Part shown: piece after piece, positions 21,429 through 32,971 of the stretch
Numbering within the stretch: the stretch's first letter is position 1
Layout: every line of letters begins with the position of its first letter
DNA from: Floccularia luteovirens
Taxonomy: Eukaryota > Basidiomycota > Agaricomycetes > Agaricales > Squamanitaceae
Assembly (NCBI GenBank): GCA_009739215.1
Contig: VSJF01000007.1
Span: 372,001-436,000, forward strand
DNA: 64,000 nucleotides
Direction: 5' to 3'
Notes under the pieces: generated by a model
Databases searched by the model: none
Seen by the model: only the letters and a program-made list of their open reading frames with translations
What the model was told of the DNA's origin: nothing
Translations under genes and position numbers: made by a program

Positions 21429-23006
21429 ATGGCCAACATACCAACGGATATTTGGCTTAACATCGCTCAATTCATTCCAGATGATCATTTGTCGAACTTG
21501 ATTAACGTGAACAGCTTCTTCTATGAATTGGGAATGGACATTCGGTATCGAAGAGTATCAATATCAAGTCGGAAATCCATGTTACCAGCCTCGAAGAAGA
21601 TCCTAGAAAGAATAAGGTGTGTAATGCATAGTTGGTGTCCCATGACTTTCTCAATACGACCTGAATTCTAGTGATCCAACAATAGGACAACGTGTTCGCG
21701 ACTTGTATATAGAGTTAGCCCACAAGAAAACTAAGCATGGGAAAGGGGCAAGATCCTTGGCTAAGCAATTCACCAAGAGCCTCACTACTGCGCTTCACCG
21801 TGCGGTACATGTCGATGGGCAATCAAACGAGCCAGAAAGTTCCTCTGGACACACAACGACTAATTTGAAATCCATTTCGTTTACAAGCATCATCAAATTA
21901 TTGATTGACACACTTCCACGTTTGAAAAACGTCACTGAACTTTTTCTCGATTTCTGGGACTTGCCTGCTACATATGATCTCCAGTCATTCTTCCTAGTGG
22001 TCTGGTCGAGTTTTGGTCGCAGTTTGCGCTCGCTTTCTATATCAGTAGATTTCCAAGGCTATCGCAACTTAATTGCTTCGAACCCGCCAACCGATTCCAT
22101 CCGTGAAGTAAATTTCGAGTTTGCCAATAAACTGCCCCACAATCTTGACATTGGGAAGGATACAGAAATTCTTCTCAACGATATTGCACCTTTTCTGAAT
22201 AATGGATTAGGTCCTCGACTTGAATCCTTACGCATCTCGTCATGGGATACTGTGACTACCAATTTTTCTCCATTCTTAGCAAAACTTGGTCCATTTCCGC
22301 GACTGAAAAATCTCAGCATACGCGCACCATTCAAGAGGACTATACCCGTAGATGTTTTCAGCACCATACGCAACGTTGCTCCCACCTTGCAAAAACTTCA
22401 GCTTCGACTATATCCAATAATAATTGTCGATTCGGGAGCAGAGGAGTCGCTTGGTCAAGGCCTTCATTTTTGTCGGTCAGATGTGCGGGCCCTTCCCAAT
22501 TTACGGGTACTTGATATACATTATACCTCTCTCAATATGGGTATAGATGTTCTTGCAGCAGTGATCAGAGAATCTGCGGAGCATCTTTCCACCATGTTAT
22601 TCAGGCTGTACTATTTGGGTCCACGCCATACCAAGCTTTTAGTTTCGGCACTCTCATTTTGCAAAAACCTCTCTTGCCTTCATTTCTGGGTGATGAGGAT
22701 AGACGCGAGTTTATTTGATCTCCTGGCGAAGAATTTGCCTAACCTCCGTACTTTGTCTCTTCTCCAGTCCCAGTTATTTACTAAGGAAGATCATGTCAGT
22801 AAATTTATTATCTCGAAATTTTTGATTGGTTCTGATTCAATGTTAAGTCTGAATTCCAGAATAGCATGCGAGGTCGTTGGTATCCGGATTGGAAATTGAG
22901 GTCGATTGAAATATGGGAGGGAACAACTCGAACATGGAGGTACAGAGACACGGTTATATTTTCGAAATGTATACCTTCGGTAGACGTTCATATCCGCAGT
23001 TTGTGA
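21429..23006 (+). CDS. F-box-like protein with leucine-rich C-terminal part, copy 1
   Basis: Probable substrate-recognition subunit of an SCF ubiquitin ligase. The N-terminus, IPTDIWLNIAQFIPDDHLSN followed by LINVNSFFYELGMDIRYRRV, matches the mushroom F-box pattern. Three exons (21429-21616, 21672-22794, 22848-23006) join in frame; the middle exon gives irregular leucine-rich repeats (LPRLKNVTELFLDFWDLP, FPRLKNLSIRAPFK, LPNLRVLDIHYTSL). The last exon gives GRWYPDWKLRSIEIWEG and IFSKCIPSVDVHIRSL. The last few codons and stop differ from copy 2 because the DNA here passes into a duplicated piece of WAPL. A 3' acceptor at 22857 would also stay in frame. Substrate unknown. Confidence 0.75.
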
Positions 23007-23535
23007 TCTTTGTCTGGACTGTCTGATATAGTCTTAACGGCGTTTGTTGATATCATTGGTAGTAAACTACCCCTCTTCTCACAATCCATACACTATGAAC
23101 CATCACCTTCCCTAATTCCAGTCAAACATTTCTTGGCGCTTTTTACATTCTCTTCGGCATTCCTTGTCACCATCAGATCTATTTCCCTCATCAACCTCTT
23201 CGATTTTCAACACTTCATCTAACGTGGCGAGATGTGCGAAGCAAGTTTCATAAGAGGCCAGTGACAACCACCTGCTACTCTTGGAAAAGTACTTGCTTGG
23301 GCAATGGATCACATATAGGAGCGAACACCGCCCTGGATCTACAAAAAGAGCTGTTAAAAAGAGACCAGAAAATTTAGAGAAGGTAAGAGGATTGATGATG
23401 TCATTCAATTTGATACCTGTCTTAATATCCATAGAACTCGTCGTCGTTCTAGGAACTGATTGCGTATTCTTGTCAGCATTACGCACGCAGATGGACCAGG
23501 AGCCTTGGAGACATGTCGCTCAAAACGACTAAAAT
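22997..23535 (+). pseudogene. Decayed duplicate fragment of WAPL
   Basis: By eye this stretch aligns with WAPL positions about 18778-19410 in the same orientation. Shared segments include CAGTTTGTGRTCTTTGTCT at the left edge, the part read in WAPL as LHSLRHSL, the segment TACTTGCTTGRRCARTGGAT, CGCCCTGGATCTACA, and the right end around CATGTCGCTCAAAACGACTA. The copy is shorter by roughly 95 bp, with internal deletions, and its frame is broken repeatedly. It holds only an inner slice of the WAPL domain without a start or promoter, so it is a dead fragment. Its left edge overlaps the last codons of F-box copy 1. Confidence 0.75.
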
Positions 23536-25134
23536 AACCGGAACTGCATCATCCCCGCACAATGCACAGAACCTTGGGCCATATAGCGATCCAATCAACA
23601 CGCCACACATCAGCCTGAATCTGTTTATTCAGCTAGCTTATAAAAAACCTTGTAAGAAGGACAATTCTTGACAAGCGAGTCTACACAGCAGCCCATAGCG
23701 ACACTTCATGCAGTAGGTTACTACACCCATGGGGGAACTGGAAATATGCATTGTAATATACTACAAAGCTTTAAAAATGGCAACGGTATGCTGTCTAGTT
23801 ATCGGTGGTTGAGGGCGAAATGACGAAATGACTCTAGTATCGCTACAAGGCATCAATCATCGTATCACCGCAATAATCGCATATCCTTCCTGAGGAGTGC
23901 CAACTCCTGAAATGAAGATAAATATTGCACTGAACAACGCCAAGTATAACCTGTATATACCAAGTCAATACCAATGTATATAGTCAATTCGATACAGACC
24001 AGCACAGGCAAGCTAGTGGAATGGCAAGGATGGCAGAGACATCCCAAGAATCCACAACGCGCCCAAGATGTTCCGCGAATAAGCCATACGCGACTGTGGT
24101 GGCACCACTTAGGATTGCAGGGAGGAGGGAATGTAAGGCGAAGCTCCTTTCAATGGTCACATTTGAAGATTGGGATACACATAATCTGAAATATAAGTGT
24201 CACTAGTGAAAAGTGTTATATATGCAAAGAATAAAAATGTTTACGATTGTAAACCAATGATATAGGGAGCAGGGTCTTGATGTTATTGTCTGCATAGTTG
24301 ACGACACCAACAGTATCAATCGTCAGTTCAAGACTGGGGTTAGCAGTGTAGGTGACACTGTTACCTTCTCCCTCTGGTGCAAATCGCACATCATAGTATA
24401 GTGGCCAACCGAGCAGAATTATATAGTAGAGAATATACTTGGGAACCGGAGCCCAATCATTTCGTATATACCTCATGCTTCCTAATGGGTGGCCTGGCCG
24501 AGTTTTGCGTTCATTTTTTAAACCTAGAAGCAAATTGTTAAGTTTAATGCACCTTGATCGCTTCAAACCCTTCAATTGACTCGGATTGAAATGAATGTAA
24601 CTTCTCTCGCTGAGAGATCTTGACACTCAGGAAGGCAGCGAACGTTGTCTGACCATGCTTGTACTGCCAAAATGCATACTTCATTAGACTAAGACTCCGT
24701 TATTGGCTGACTAACTTTTAACTGTGTGATTTACTCTTTAGTTTTCCTGGAAATCACAGTTATGTTAGCTAGTCCTAGGGCCTACGTACTTGCATTCCAC
24801 GTTATTGTAGTCTTTGTTTTTGAGTGAACGCAATTATAGTTACGGAAGCTAAAGACCGGAAAACAAACAAGAATAAGTAACAATAACTTGATCGACTGCC
24901 CGCAGATGTTCGAATTCCGTGATTGCTGTTCAGTTCGCGATCATACTTGCAAGTCATGATTGGACTACGGTCATGCTTATCCGAAAGCACTGATAATATC
25001 ACTGTTGTACTCGGTATGAAGGCTGTCTGATATCAGAAAAAAAAATTGACTTTTGGTGGGTTATTTACTTGATGATTGTACGTACTTTATGATTGTCATT
25101 TCTTTCAAGATACAACCCACAACCCCATACCGCA
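23536..25134. other. Spacer between F-box copies; one unassigned minus-strand ORF
   Basis: About 1.6 kb. A minus-strand ORF of 136 codons (24216-24626) contains NDWAPVPKYILYYIILLGWP and then a polar stretch ending DTVGVVNYADNNIKTLLPIS. It has one possible membrane helix and no recognisable family. From about 24930 to 25134 the sequence is the upstream part of the second F-box duplication unit. No transposase or terminal repeats were found by eye. Confidence 0.4.
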
Positions 25135-26703
25135 ATGGCCGATATACCAATAGATATTTGGCTTAACATCGTTCAATTCATTCCGGATGACCAGTTGTCA
25201 AACTTGTTCAATGTGAACAACTTCTTCTTTGAATTGGGGATGGACATTCGGTATCGAAAGATATCCATATCAAGTCGGAAACCCTGGTTAGATTCTAAGA
25301 AGATTCTGGACAGAATATGGTGCGTGATGCAATGGTATTCTACCACTTCCTCAATATGACCTTTGGCTAGTGATCCGACAATTGGACGACGTGTTCGTAA
25401 CTTGCATATAGAGTTAACCCACACAAAACTTGACAAGAGCGGCATGGAGGCAAGATCCTTGGCTAAGCAATTAACCCAACGCTTCACTACTGCACTTCAC
25501 CTGTGCCGTACGTATCGGTGGGCAATCAAACGCACGAGAAAGTTCCTTTGGACACACAGCGAATAATTTGAAATCCATTACACCTGCTTCGTTCACGAGG
25601 ATTATTGAATTATTGATCGACACACTTCCACGTTTGAAGAACGTTACTGAATTTTCTCTCGATTCCTGGGACCTGCCTGCTACATATGATCTCCAGTCAT
25701 TCTTCCCGGTGGTCTGGTCGAGTTTTGGTCACAATTTGCGTTCACTTTCTGTAGGAGCAAATTTCCAAGGCTGTCGCACCTTAATTGCTTCAAACCCTCC
25801 AACTGATTTAATTCGTGAAATGAAATTCGAATTTACCAATAACCTGCACCGCAATATTGACGTTGTGGATGATACAGAAATTCTTTTAAACGATATTGCA
25901 CCTTTTCTGAATAACAGACTAGGTCCTCAACTTGAATCCTTACGCATCTTATCGTGGGCTACTATCGATATTTCTCTATTCTTGGCGAAACTTGGCCCAT
26001 TTCCCCAGCTGAAGAATCTCAGCATACGCGCATCTTTCAAGAGGGCTATACCCAGCCTCCCCGTGGATGTTTTCAACATTGTACGCAACACTGCTCCCAC
26101 CTTGCAAAAACTTCAGCTCCGACTAAATCCACTAAGGATTTCTGTCGGTTCGGGAGTAGAGGAATCTCTTGGTCAGGGCCTTCATCTGTGTCTGTCGGAT
26201 GTGCGGGCCTTTCCCAATTTACGGGTGCTTGATATATATTATACCCCTCTCAACGTGGGTGTAGACGCCCTTGCAACAGTTATCAAAAATTCTGCGGAGC
26301 ACCTTTCTTTTATGATATTCAGGGACCACTACTTGCATCCGTACCATATAGAGCCCTTAGTTTCTGCTCTTTCATTTTGCAAACACCTTTATTACCTTCG
26401 TTTGTGTGTGTGGAAAATGGATGCGGATTTATTCGATCTCCTGGCGAAGAATTTGCCTAATCTCCATAGTTTGTCAATTTTTCAGGGTGGGACATTTGCT
26501 GGGGACAATTCGGTCAGTAAAATTTTTATTTGAAAATTCTGATTAGTTCTGATTAATTTCAGCCTGAATTCCGGGATAACATGCAAGGTCGCTGGTATCC
26601 TGATTGGAAATTGAGGTCGATTGATATTTGGGGGGGAGGTGCTCGATGGGACTACGAAGCAATGAGTATATTTTCGGAATGTATACCTTCGGTAGATGTT
26701 TGA
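25135..26703 (+). pseudogene. F-box-like protein, copy 2, frameshifted
   Basis: Tandem paralogue of the gene at 21429, with the same exon plan: F-box exon from 25135 (MADIPIDIWLNIVQFIPDDQ), an intron starting at 25320, a leucine-rich middle exon and a last exon beginning PEFRDNMQGRWYPDWKLRS and ending IPSVDV at the stop 26701-26703. Relative to copy 1 there is one extra base in about 25503-25520, where copy 1 reads on towards GQSNEPESSSGH. The frame therefore shifts to WAIKRTRKFLWTHSE and stops at 25566, while the rest of the repeat region stays open in another frame from 25568. Apart from this the reading frame is well kept, so the lesion is recent, or it is a sequencing error, or an unrecognised intron bypasses it. 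Confidence 0.7.
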
Positions 26704-27120
26704 CGAGTGATATGTATCTACGGCGTTGTAATTGGGAGCAAGCCTATGAATGTTCATTAATCATTGCCACCGGCTCGGAACGTTCGGACGATGCCGAGCT
26801 GACGCAGGTTTTAGGATTTGGCTTGCAAACGTGTACTCATACCTCTTGAACTCGAACTACCACCATCTCTGTGCTCTGATTCACAAAGTTTTTCTAAAGC
26901 TTTATCCCAGTTCTTCACAATTGCGTCAACCCACTCCCCCAATCCCCTCTACCGTATCTTCTGTCAAGGCAGAGGATTCATGCTTCGACCTCCACTTGCT
27001 ATACCAAAGTATAAAAGACTCTTGCCCAATTCTATCAATTTTGTAAGCTTGCATCATCATTTCGCTCATCATGACCATGGCTGATCATCCTTTCATCGAT
27101 AGCGTTAAGATTTGCCCAAC
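26704..27120. other. Intergenic, upstream of eIF5
   Basis: Contains no convincing ORF. The right half is pyrimidine-rich (around 26930-27070) as expected for a strong housekeeping promoter and 5' leader, possibly with a leader intron. Confidence 0.4.
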
Positions 27121-28536
27121 ATGGCTTCAGGTATTGTAAATATCCGTCGTGATGTCGATGATAAATTTTATCGCTACCGGTGAGCTCCCTTGTTTAGAGC
27201 CACATTTAAGGGGTCCATTGACTAACAGCGATATTATAGCATGCCTCTTCTCCTCACTAAGATAGAAGGCAAAGGAAATGGCATCAAAACTGTCGTTCCA
27301 AATATGTCCGATGTGGCTCGGGCACTTAGCCGTCCCCCGACATATACAACAAAGTTCTTTGGTTGCGAACTTGGAGCTCAGACATCATTCGACGAGAAGA
27401 ACGATCGCTATATCGTCAATGGAGCACACGATGCAAATCGCCTACGTGAACTCCTCGATGTCTTCATCGAGAAGTTCGTTCTATGTAAATCTTGTAAGAA
27501 CCCGGAGACGGAGCTTGTCATCTTGAAGAACGGCAGACAAGAAGACATCATCCGTGACTGTAAAGCATGTGGTGAAAGAACAGGTGTAGATATGAGACAC
27601 AAGTTAACCACATTCATCTTAAAGAACCCTATCAAAGCTAGGAAAGGCAAGAAAAACGTCGGTGATGCTGCTGCCGGTGTTGGTGGTGGCGGCAATGAAA
27701 ACAAAGAAACCAACGGAGAAAACGGACATGGGTCGGGGGAAGACGGTGCTGAAAGCGATGACGAATTGACTAGGAAAATCAAGGCTGAGGCTGCCGAACT
27801 AAACACGGAAACAAAGCTCGCCAATGACGATTGGTCAGCGGACACCTCTCCGGAAGCTGTCAAGCAGCGTATCAAGGCGCTTGAAGGAAGCATGGCCGCG
27901 GTTGTCGTTGGCGGCGGAGATGATGATGCAGGCAGTGACGAGGATGCCAACAGTCCTTATTCCATTCTTGGAAGATGGATCGAAGACGGTCGTGAATCCG
28001 AAGACGACGCCAAGGCATATGCTATTGCCATCTATAAGAAGGCCGAAGAGTTGGGGATCGAGAAAAAGCATAAAACTGTGATGGTCATCTTTCAAGCGTT
28101 GTTCACTGCCAATATATTGCAAGAGCTTCCGAAATATTTAGCCCTATTTGCTAAAGTAAGTAACTTCCTTCTAATACTCTAATGTCAACCTCACACTCGC
28201 TCGCAGGTGGTCACCTCTGAAAAACATCAAAAATCGCTCCTCGGAGGAATTGAACGTTTGGTCGGCATCATTCACCTGGAACTCATACCGGCTGTTCCGA
28301 AGATATTGATGGAACTTTATCAAGCTGATATTATCGATGAAGAAGTCGTCACCCAGTGGGGTACACATGTTAGTAAGAAGTATGTTGACAAAGATGTCAG
28401 CAAGAAAGTCAGAAAAGCCAGCGAGCCTTTCCTCAAGGTAAATTGATTTTGTTATGTTATGTCGGGCAATAGCTGATGATGTCTGGACTCATAGTGGCTT
28501 GAAGAGGCCGATGATGACGATGACGATGAAGAGTAG
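27121..28536 (+). CDS. TIF5: Translation initiation factor eIF5
   Basis: GTPase-activating protein for eIF2 in the 43S pre-initiation complex. Exon 1 (27121 to about 27178) gives [20 protein letters not shown], including the catalytic Arg region, and joins [20 protein letters not shown] in phase. The zinc ribbon follows: [16 protein letters not shown], then [20 protein letters not shown], with its CxxC pairs. A Gly/Asn/Asp-rich linker leads to the C-terminal W2 (MIF4G-like) domain, with [53 protein letters not shown] and the final acidic-aromatic tail [13 protein letters not shown] that binds eIF2β and eIF3. Three introns are inferred. Highly conserved and confident. Confidence 0.95.
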
Positions 28537-29026
28537 TGATATAATAGTTCTACGTATGTGTTATGATATGGAACATTTTCAATGAAATTTTTGTCTTTTG
28601 TTCCTACAATAGAGTTGAAACATGACAAGTAGGAAAAATGAACACGGAATTATCTTCGGCTTGGAAAAGCTTTTTGTTTTTTAAAAAAAATCCAAATTCT
28701 GGACATTGGAGCGGAGCCTTTGGAAACTACATGTTTCTATTGACTAGCTCAGCCTTCTAATTTAGTATGTTCTCGACATACATGGAAGGTGTAAAGCTTT
28801 ATATGTTGCTGTTATTTGACAATGTCAAGCCGATCTCAAAATGAATTAAATCCTTATATATATATCGTCCTGAAATAACAGCATGTTGGTATATATCTTA
28901 AAATAATACATGTCTGCCTTTCCCTTCCAGGTCGTATTTCCAATGCCAAAATGATCGTTCGACTAAAGATTTATACTCTAATCAACAATCAATATCACTA
29001 TTAAAAAAAAGTACAACCCCCATACC
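28537..29026. other. Convergent 3' spacer between eIF5 and the GPI protein
   Basis: AT-rich non-coding DNA carrying the 3' ends of two genes that face each other. No ORF or RNA gene recognised. An alternating TA run lies near 28855-28865. Confidence 0.5.
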
Positions 29027-29883
29027 TTAAGCAAGAGACAAGAATCCGAAAGCAATAGTCGAGATGCCAACGAGTGCGCCCATACCAACAATGTTGCGAA
29101 TACTTCCGTTCGATGTTCCTGAGCCATTTCCATTTCCGTCGCTATTTCCATTTCCACCACTATCCCCATTTCCACCGAATGGGTTAGAGTTGGATGAAGA
29201 GTTGGGGGAAGCGGTGGTACCGGTACCAGGAGATGTAGCTGTAACTATGGTTTTTGAAGCTGTGTCAGTGTTGGATCCAGCTCCTCCCCCTCCTCCTCCA
29301 AAAGCGGAGCTGGAAGAGTCAGAGGAAGAACCTCCACCTCCTGATGCGCTGAATCCAGAAATTGGGTGGCCAGCTTCATCACAATTATTGGCGAATTCTA
29401 TATTTATTTTTGTTAGTTTTATTTTATTGATGGCTAAGAATATAATTTGTATCACCTTGCATGCTCTGTTTCGGGTCAAAAGTAGAGCTAGAACCAATGC
29501 AGTTGAAGCATTTTTGAAGGGCATTCGCAGTCTTTGTACTACAAATACAGTCAATTGAACCAGTTCCACATTCCTATAGAAAATGTATCAGAAGAAAAAT
29601 TCAACTGAGGAAGTGATCGTCTCTTACTGTACCCATGATCTCTAGAAGATCTGAGCATTGTTCTGTCAAACAGGTAGTTGGGATGGTCGAAGGATCGAGG
29701 CCATCCAATTGCCTGGAGACCAATTGGGAAGAGCTGAGTGCTCCAAAGTTGGCAGAAACTGTAAGGAAAAAGATATAGCTAAGTCCACGATTCAAGAAAG
29801 ACCTTTCTCAAATTGAACTCACCTCCTTGAGCAGCGATAAAGACAGACGCAGAGGCAATGACAAAGTTACGAATTCCAGTCAT
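29027..29883 (-). CDS. GPI-anchored cysteine-rich secreted protein (CFEM-like)
   Basis: Four exons read right to left. The start at 29883 gives a signal peptide (MTGIRNFVIASASVFIAAQG). A short domain with eight cysteines follows: IPTTCLTEQCSDLLEIMGT, then ECGTGSIDCICSTKTANALQ, KCFNCIGSSSTFDP and EFANNCDEAGHP. The number of cysteines and the CxC pair resemble CFEM domains, but the spacing is not a clean match. A long Ser/Gly/Asn-rich stalk then leads to a hydrophobic C-terminus (GALVGISTIAFGFLSLA) preceded by small residues, fitting GPI attachment. The Met at 30030 in the same frame is less likely because the signal sequence would be internal. Likely a cell-wall protein; ligand unknown. Confidence 0.75.
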
Positions 29884-32881
29884 TTTTTCGAGAGACACGT
29901 TCAAGGAGCACAGCGACAAAGAAGTACGGAGAGAGGGACCTGGATGAAAAGGAATAAGTTCATTGCCTCGTATTAAATATGCTTTCTGAACCTCCTTTGC
30001 TTCACATAATACAATTTTAGCGCCAAACAAATTTTTAGGTCATCAAGATGAACGACTTCAATACTTCGGATCCACCCTGAGTAAGGATCTTGTTCACATG
30101 TCCCCGCACAATTCCCGTTTAAGTGTTGGAGGCCATGTATTGCGGTACATTATTGATAGGCAGTCCACGTCCTGGACTAGTAGCACAGCAAAATTCGACC
30201 CGTACCTCGACGCTTTGACATGAATTCAAAACAATTTTGAAACTGTTCTTTTATATTTTTTGAACTTTTCCCTCTCGAGCTTGTCCTTGTCTGTTTTCTG
30301 CCAAATCGTTACAATAACCTGCAACCGAATTGTCGTTAATGAAGCTATCCCATCCCTGCCATCTGCCAACAAGTATGCCAAGCCTTGCCTTTAAGTTCCG
30401 AAATCAACAACAAAATCAGCGCACATTTGACACGCATCACGCATATAACCTGAAATGCCAGTATGCCTCAAGGCGGTTTTCTCCGCAAGTTAACAATTGC
30501 ACTGTCCCTACAACAAAAAAAATAAAGTTTAGTTATAAGGATCGTAGATGTAGAGCAAAGATATAGAGAGGAAGTTACGGAATGTAAAGATTTCGGTAGC
30601 AGGCGCAACGAAAAATTGGCTTGCGTTTTCCGTTTTATATGCGTGGAAAATTGAAAATGTAAGGACATTCTGCCAAGACTTCAATGTCAATCTAGTCATT
30701 CTCAAACGGGATACAACCGCCTCTGTGTGAGTACCCAGGGAACAAGTAGGGTTGATATTTATCTGACCAACTGATATGTTATACCTATTGAACGTGTTTG
30801 TACAGTACTGCCATCGTACTGCCAATGTTGATGATATGTTGCATACATCATACACCCTTTACTATCAAGTATCTAAAATTCAGGCATGATAGAATTGAAA
30901 GAAAGCAGAGAACATACCATATATATCGAGATCTCCGCGGCACTCCATCCAAGTAGAACTGCAATGTTTGAGTAGTAAACAAGCCTAACCACCAAGTCTA
31001 CCCCAAGCCCCAAGATTCCTTAACATCGATAAATGGGCCTGTAAAAATAGGATGGTATAAATAGAACTGAAGAGAACTGAGTTGATATTTAGGCAATTAC
31101 ACTTTCAGCTTGTCCTTAGCGACAGTCTCGAGGACTTGGGTCATCCTGCCCTCAGACCCTCCAAATGATATTCATTTGCGTCGCAGGAAGTGAAAGACTC
31201 CTAACTGGAAATGCTTTTGACGCAAGGGCTGGCACTGGCCAATCTCGAAAGGCCTGTAGCTAATGCTGAGAAAAAATAACGTTGTAGAGCGTTGATGGGA
31301 AGCGGTTGATGTTGTTGTTTGCAATGGAAGTCACCTCCACGTATGACGAAACTCAATAGGAATTGGAATACAGCAGTGCAGAATTCAGAGGCTACTCGAG
31401 ATGGTTGAAACCATATATGCAATAGACAAAGTCGCTATAACTCACAGGACTGAAAGTATTTATTCCTTCGAACCCTGAGTAAAGATCCGGTTCACAAGTC
31501 CCACCGATATGTAATTGATATATGCGTATAATGCGCGAGACTAACACCAGTAAGGAAAAAAGCTTTAGTGGGGATGAGAACTCAGCGGTCAGCGCTGCCA
31601 CTCACTCTAATTAATTCAATTGTGACCCATCGTCTTGCACACGCCATCTTTCCTAGAGCATCACAAAGAAAGTGTGGTACCGTAATTCCAGTGACAAGTT
31701 GTGATGGTGTGAGTATTCCATCCTGGGATACATCATATGCACTTGACAGCTTACAAGAATAGTAGAATAGATTTCCGAGCTAACCGCAACGTCGAAGGTT
31801 GCCAAGGGATATCAACAGCATGTTGAATAGTTTCGGCGTATGACCCCCGGCGGTTTACTGAAGGGACTACTGCACCGGTGCAGTGTAGATAATCATATGT
31901 ATCTGGACAAGGATTTGGTCAGAGATAACTAACGTTTTGCGCAGCAGCGAAGTCCGAAAGAGTACATCTGTGGAGTGACGGTATGTCCACTTCAAAGAAA
32001 CACCACAAGACGGGATATGAAGATTGATGTACATATACTGGGATGTACCATGTGATATATATGCATACAACTGCCTATGTAATGCACTTGCAGCATGCGG
32101 GGCAATATATTCTTGACTCTCGGAATTGTAACAAACCCGTGTCTATATAAAAAAGAAGCCAGTGATGGCAAGACAACGTAACACGAGAACGAAGATACAG
32201 ACAAGACATACGGGTTGAAGCTCACCGGGTGGAGACAGTTTCTAGCTTGTTGTTCTTGTTTATCAGAGTTCTTTGTCAAAATACAGTATGATTACTATAA
32301 ACGCGTAGTTGGACCCGTTGTAGATCCACGAATGTTTGTGATGTGGGCATATTTTTACTAGCTATTGGCAGTAAGTTTTGATAGTAACTAAGCAGAAGCT
32401 GGGAGACGTATAATAGTAACTGCCTGATGCAAATGAATATCCGCAACAAACTACGCGTGCAGACGCGTCATTATGCGGCTCATACGCGGTTGATGATCAT
32501 CATTGAGCATCAGAAAAATCAGAAATATATATATACCGCGTAGTTCCCGGTAAGATTGGACTAATGATACCATAAGAAAAGAAATTGGAGAGACCACGGT
32601 GAGATGGTGAGATAACGAGCTTGAAACACGCAATACTGGAGAGTAAATGGCTGCCGAGAACCACGTCAACCTCGAAGCTGGTATGGTGTATACTGGGGAC
32701 CGTGATGCGATCAGGACAGAGCGGGTTGATGGAAACAAGGATGGGGCATCGTATCGGGTAACACGGCGAGGGTAAAAAGATGACTGAAAGAAGATGATCT
32801 CAGCACCGGGGGGAAGCCCTGCGGTGAGGGAAAGAGAAGGGCACAGCCACTGCATGGGAGGATATCACATGGACTGAGACC
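29884..32881. other. 3-kb gene-poor region with two related short motifs
   Basis: No complete gene could be assembled. Minus-strand reading shows a related peptide twice: GTCEQDPYSG near 30070-30110 and GTCEPDLYSG near 31470-31500, the second in a 69-codon ORF (31392-31601). These look like exons or relics of a small cysteine-containing protein. Further minus-strand coding texture at about 31660-31740 (DGILTPSQLVTGITVPHFLC) may belong to the same unit, but start, stop and splice sites could not be settled. The right end (32300-32881) is the upstream region of the bHLH gene. Confidence 0.35.
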
Positions 32882-32887
32882 CACGTG
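32882..32887. promoter_or_regulatory. CACGTG E-box upstream of bHLH gene
   Basis: A perfect palindromic CACGTG, the classical target of bHLH proteins, lies 85 bp before the start codon of the bHLH gene at 32972. Being so close to the gene it suggests autoregulation, which is inference. Confidence 0.45.
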
Positions 32888-32971
32888 ATCTTTCCTCATT
32901 CTCTTTTCTCTAGCAATTCACCTCGATGTCTCTTCACCCTTCACATCTTCACATTTTCACCTCCTCTTCGA

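Noticed and set aside
27408..27950. 180-codon minus-strand ORF opposite eIF5
   Set aside because: Antisense to conserved eIF5 sequence, with no family signal.
29064..29558. Plus-strand 164-codon Pro-rich ORF
   Set aside because: Antisense to the Gly/Ser stalk of the GPI-anchored protein.
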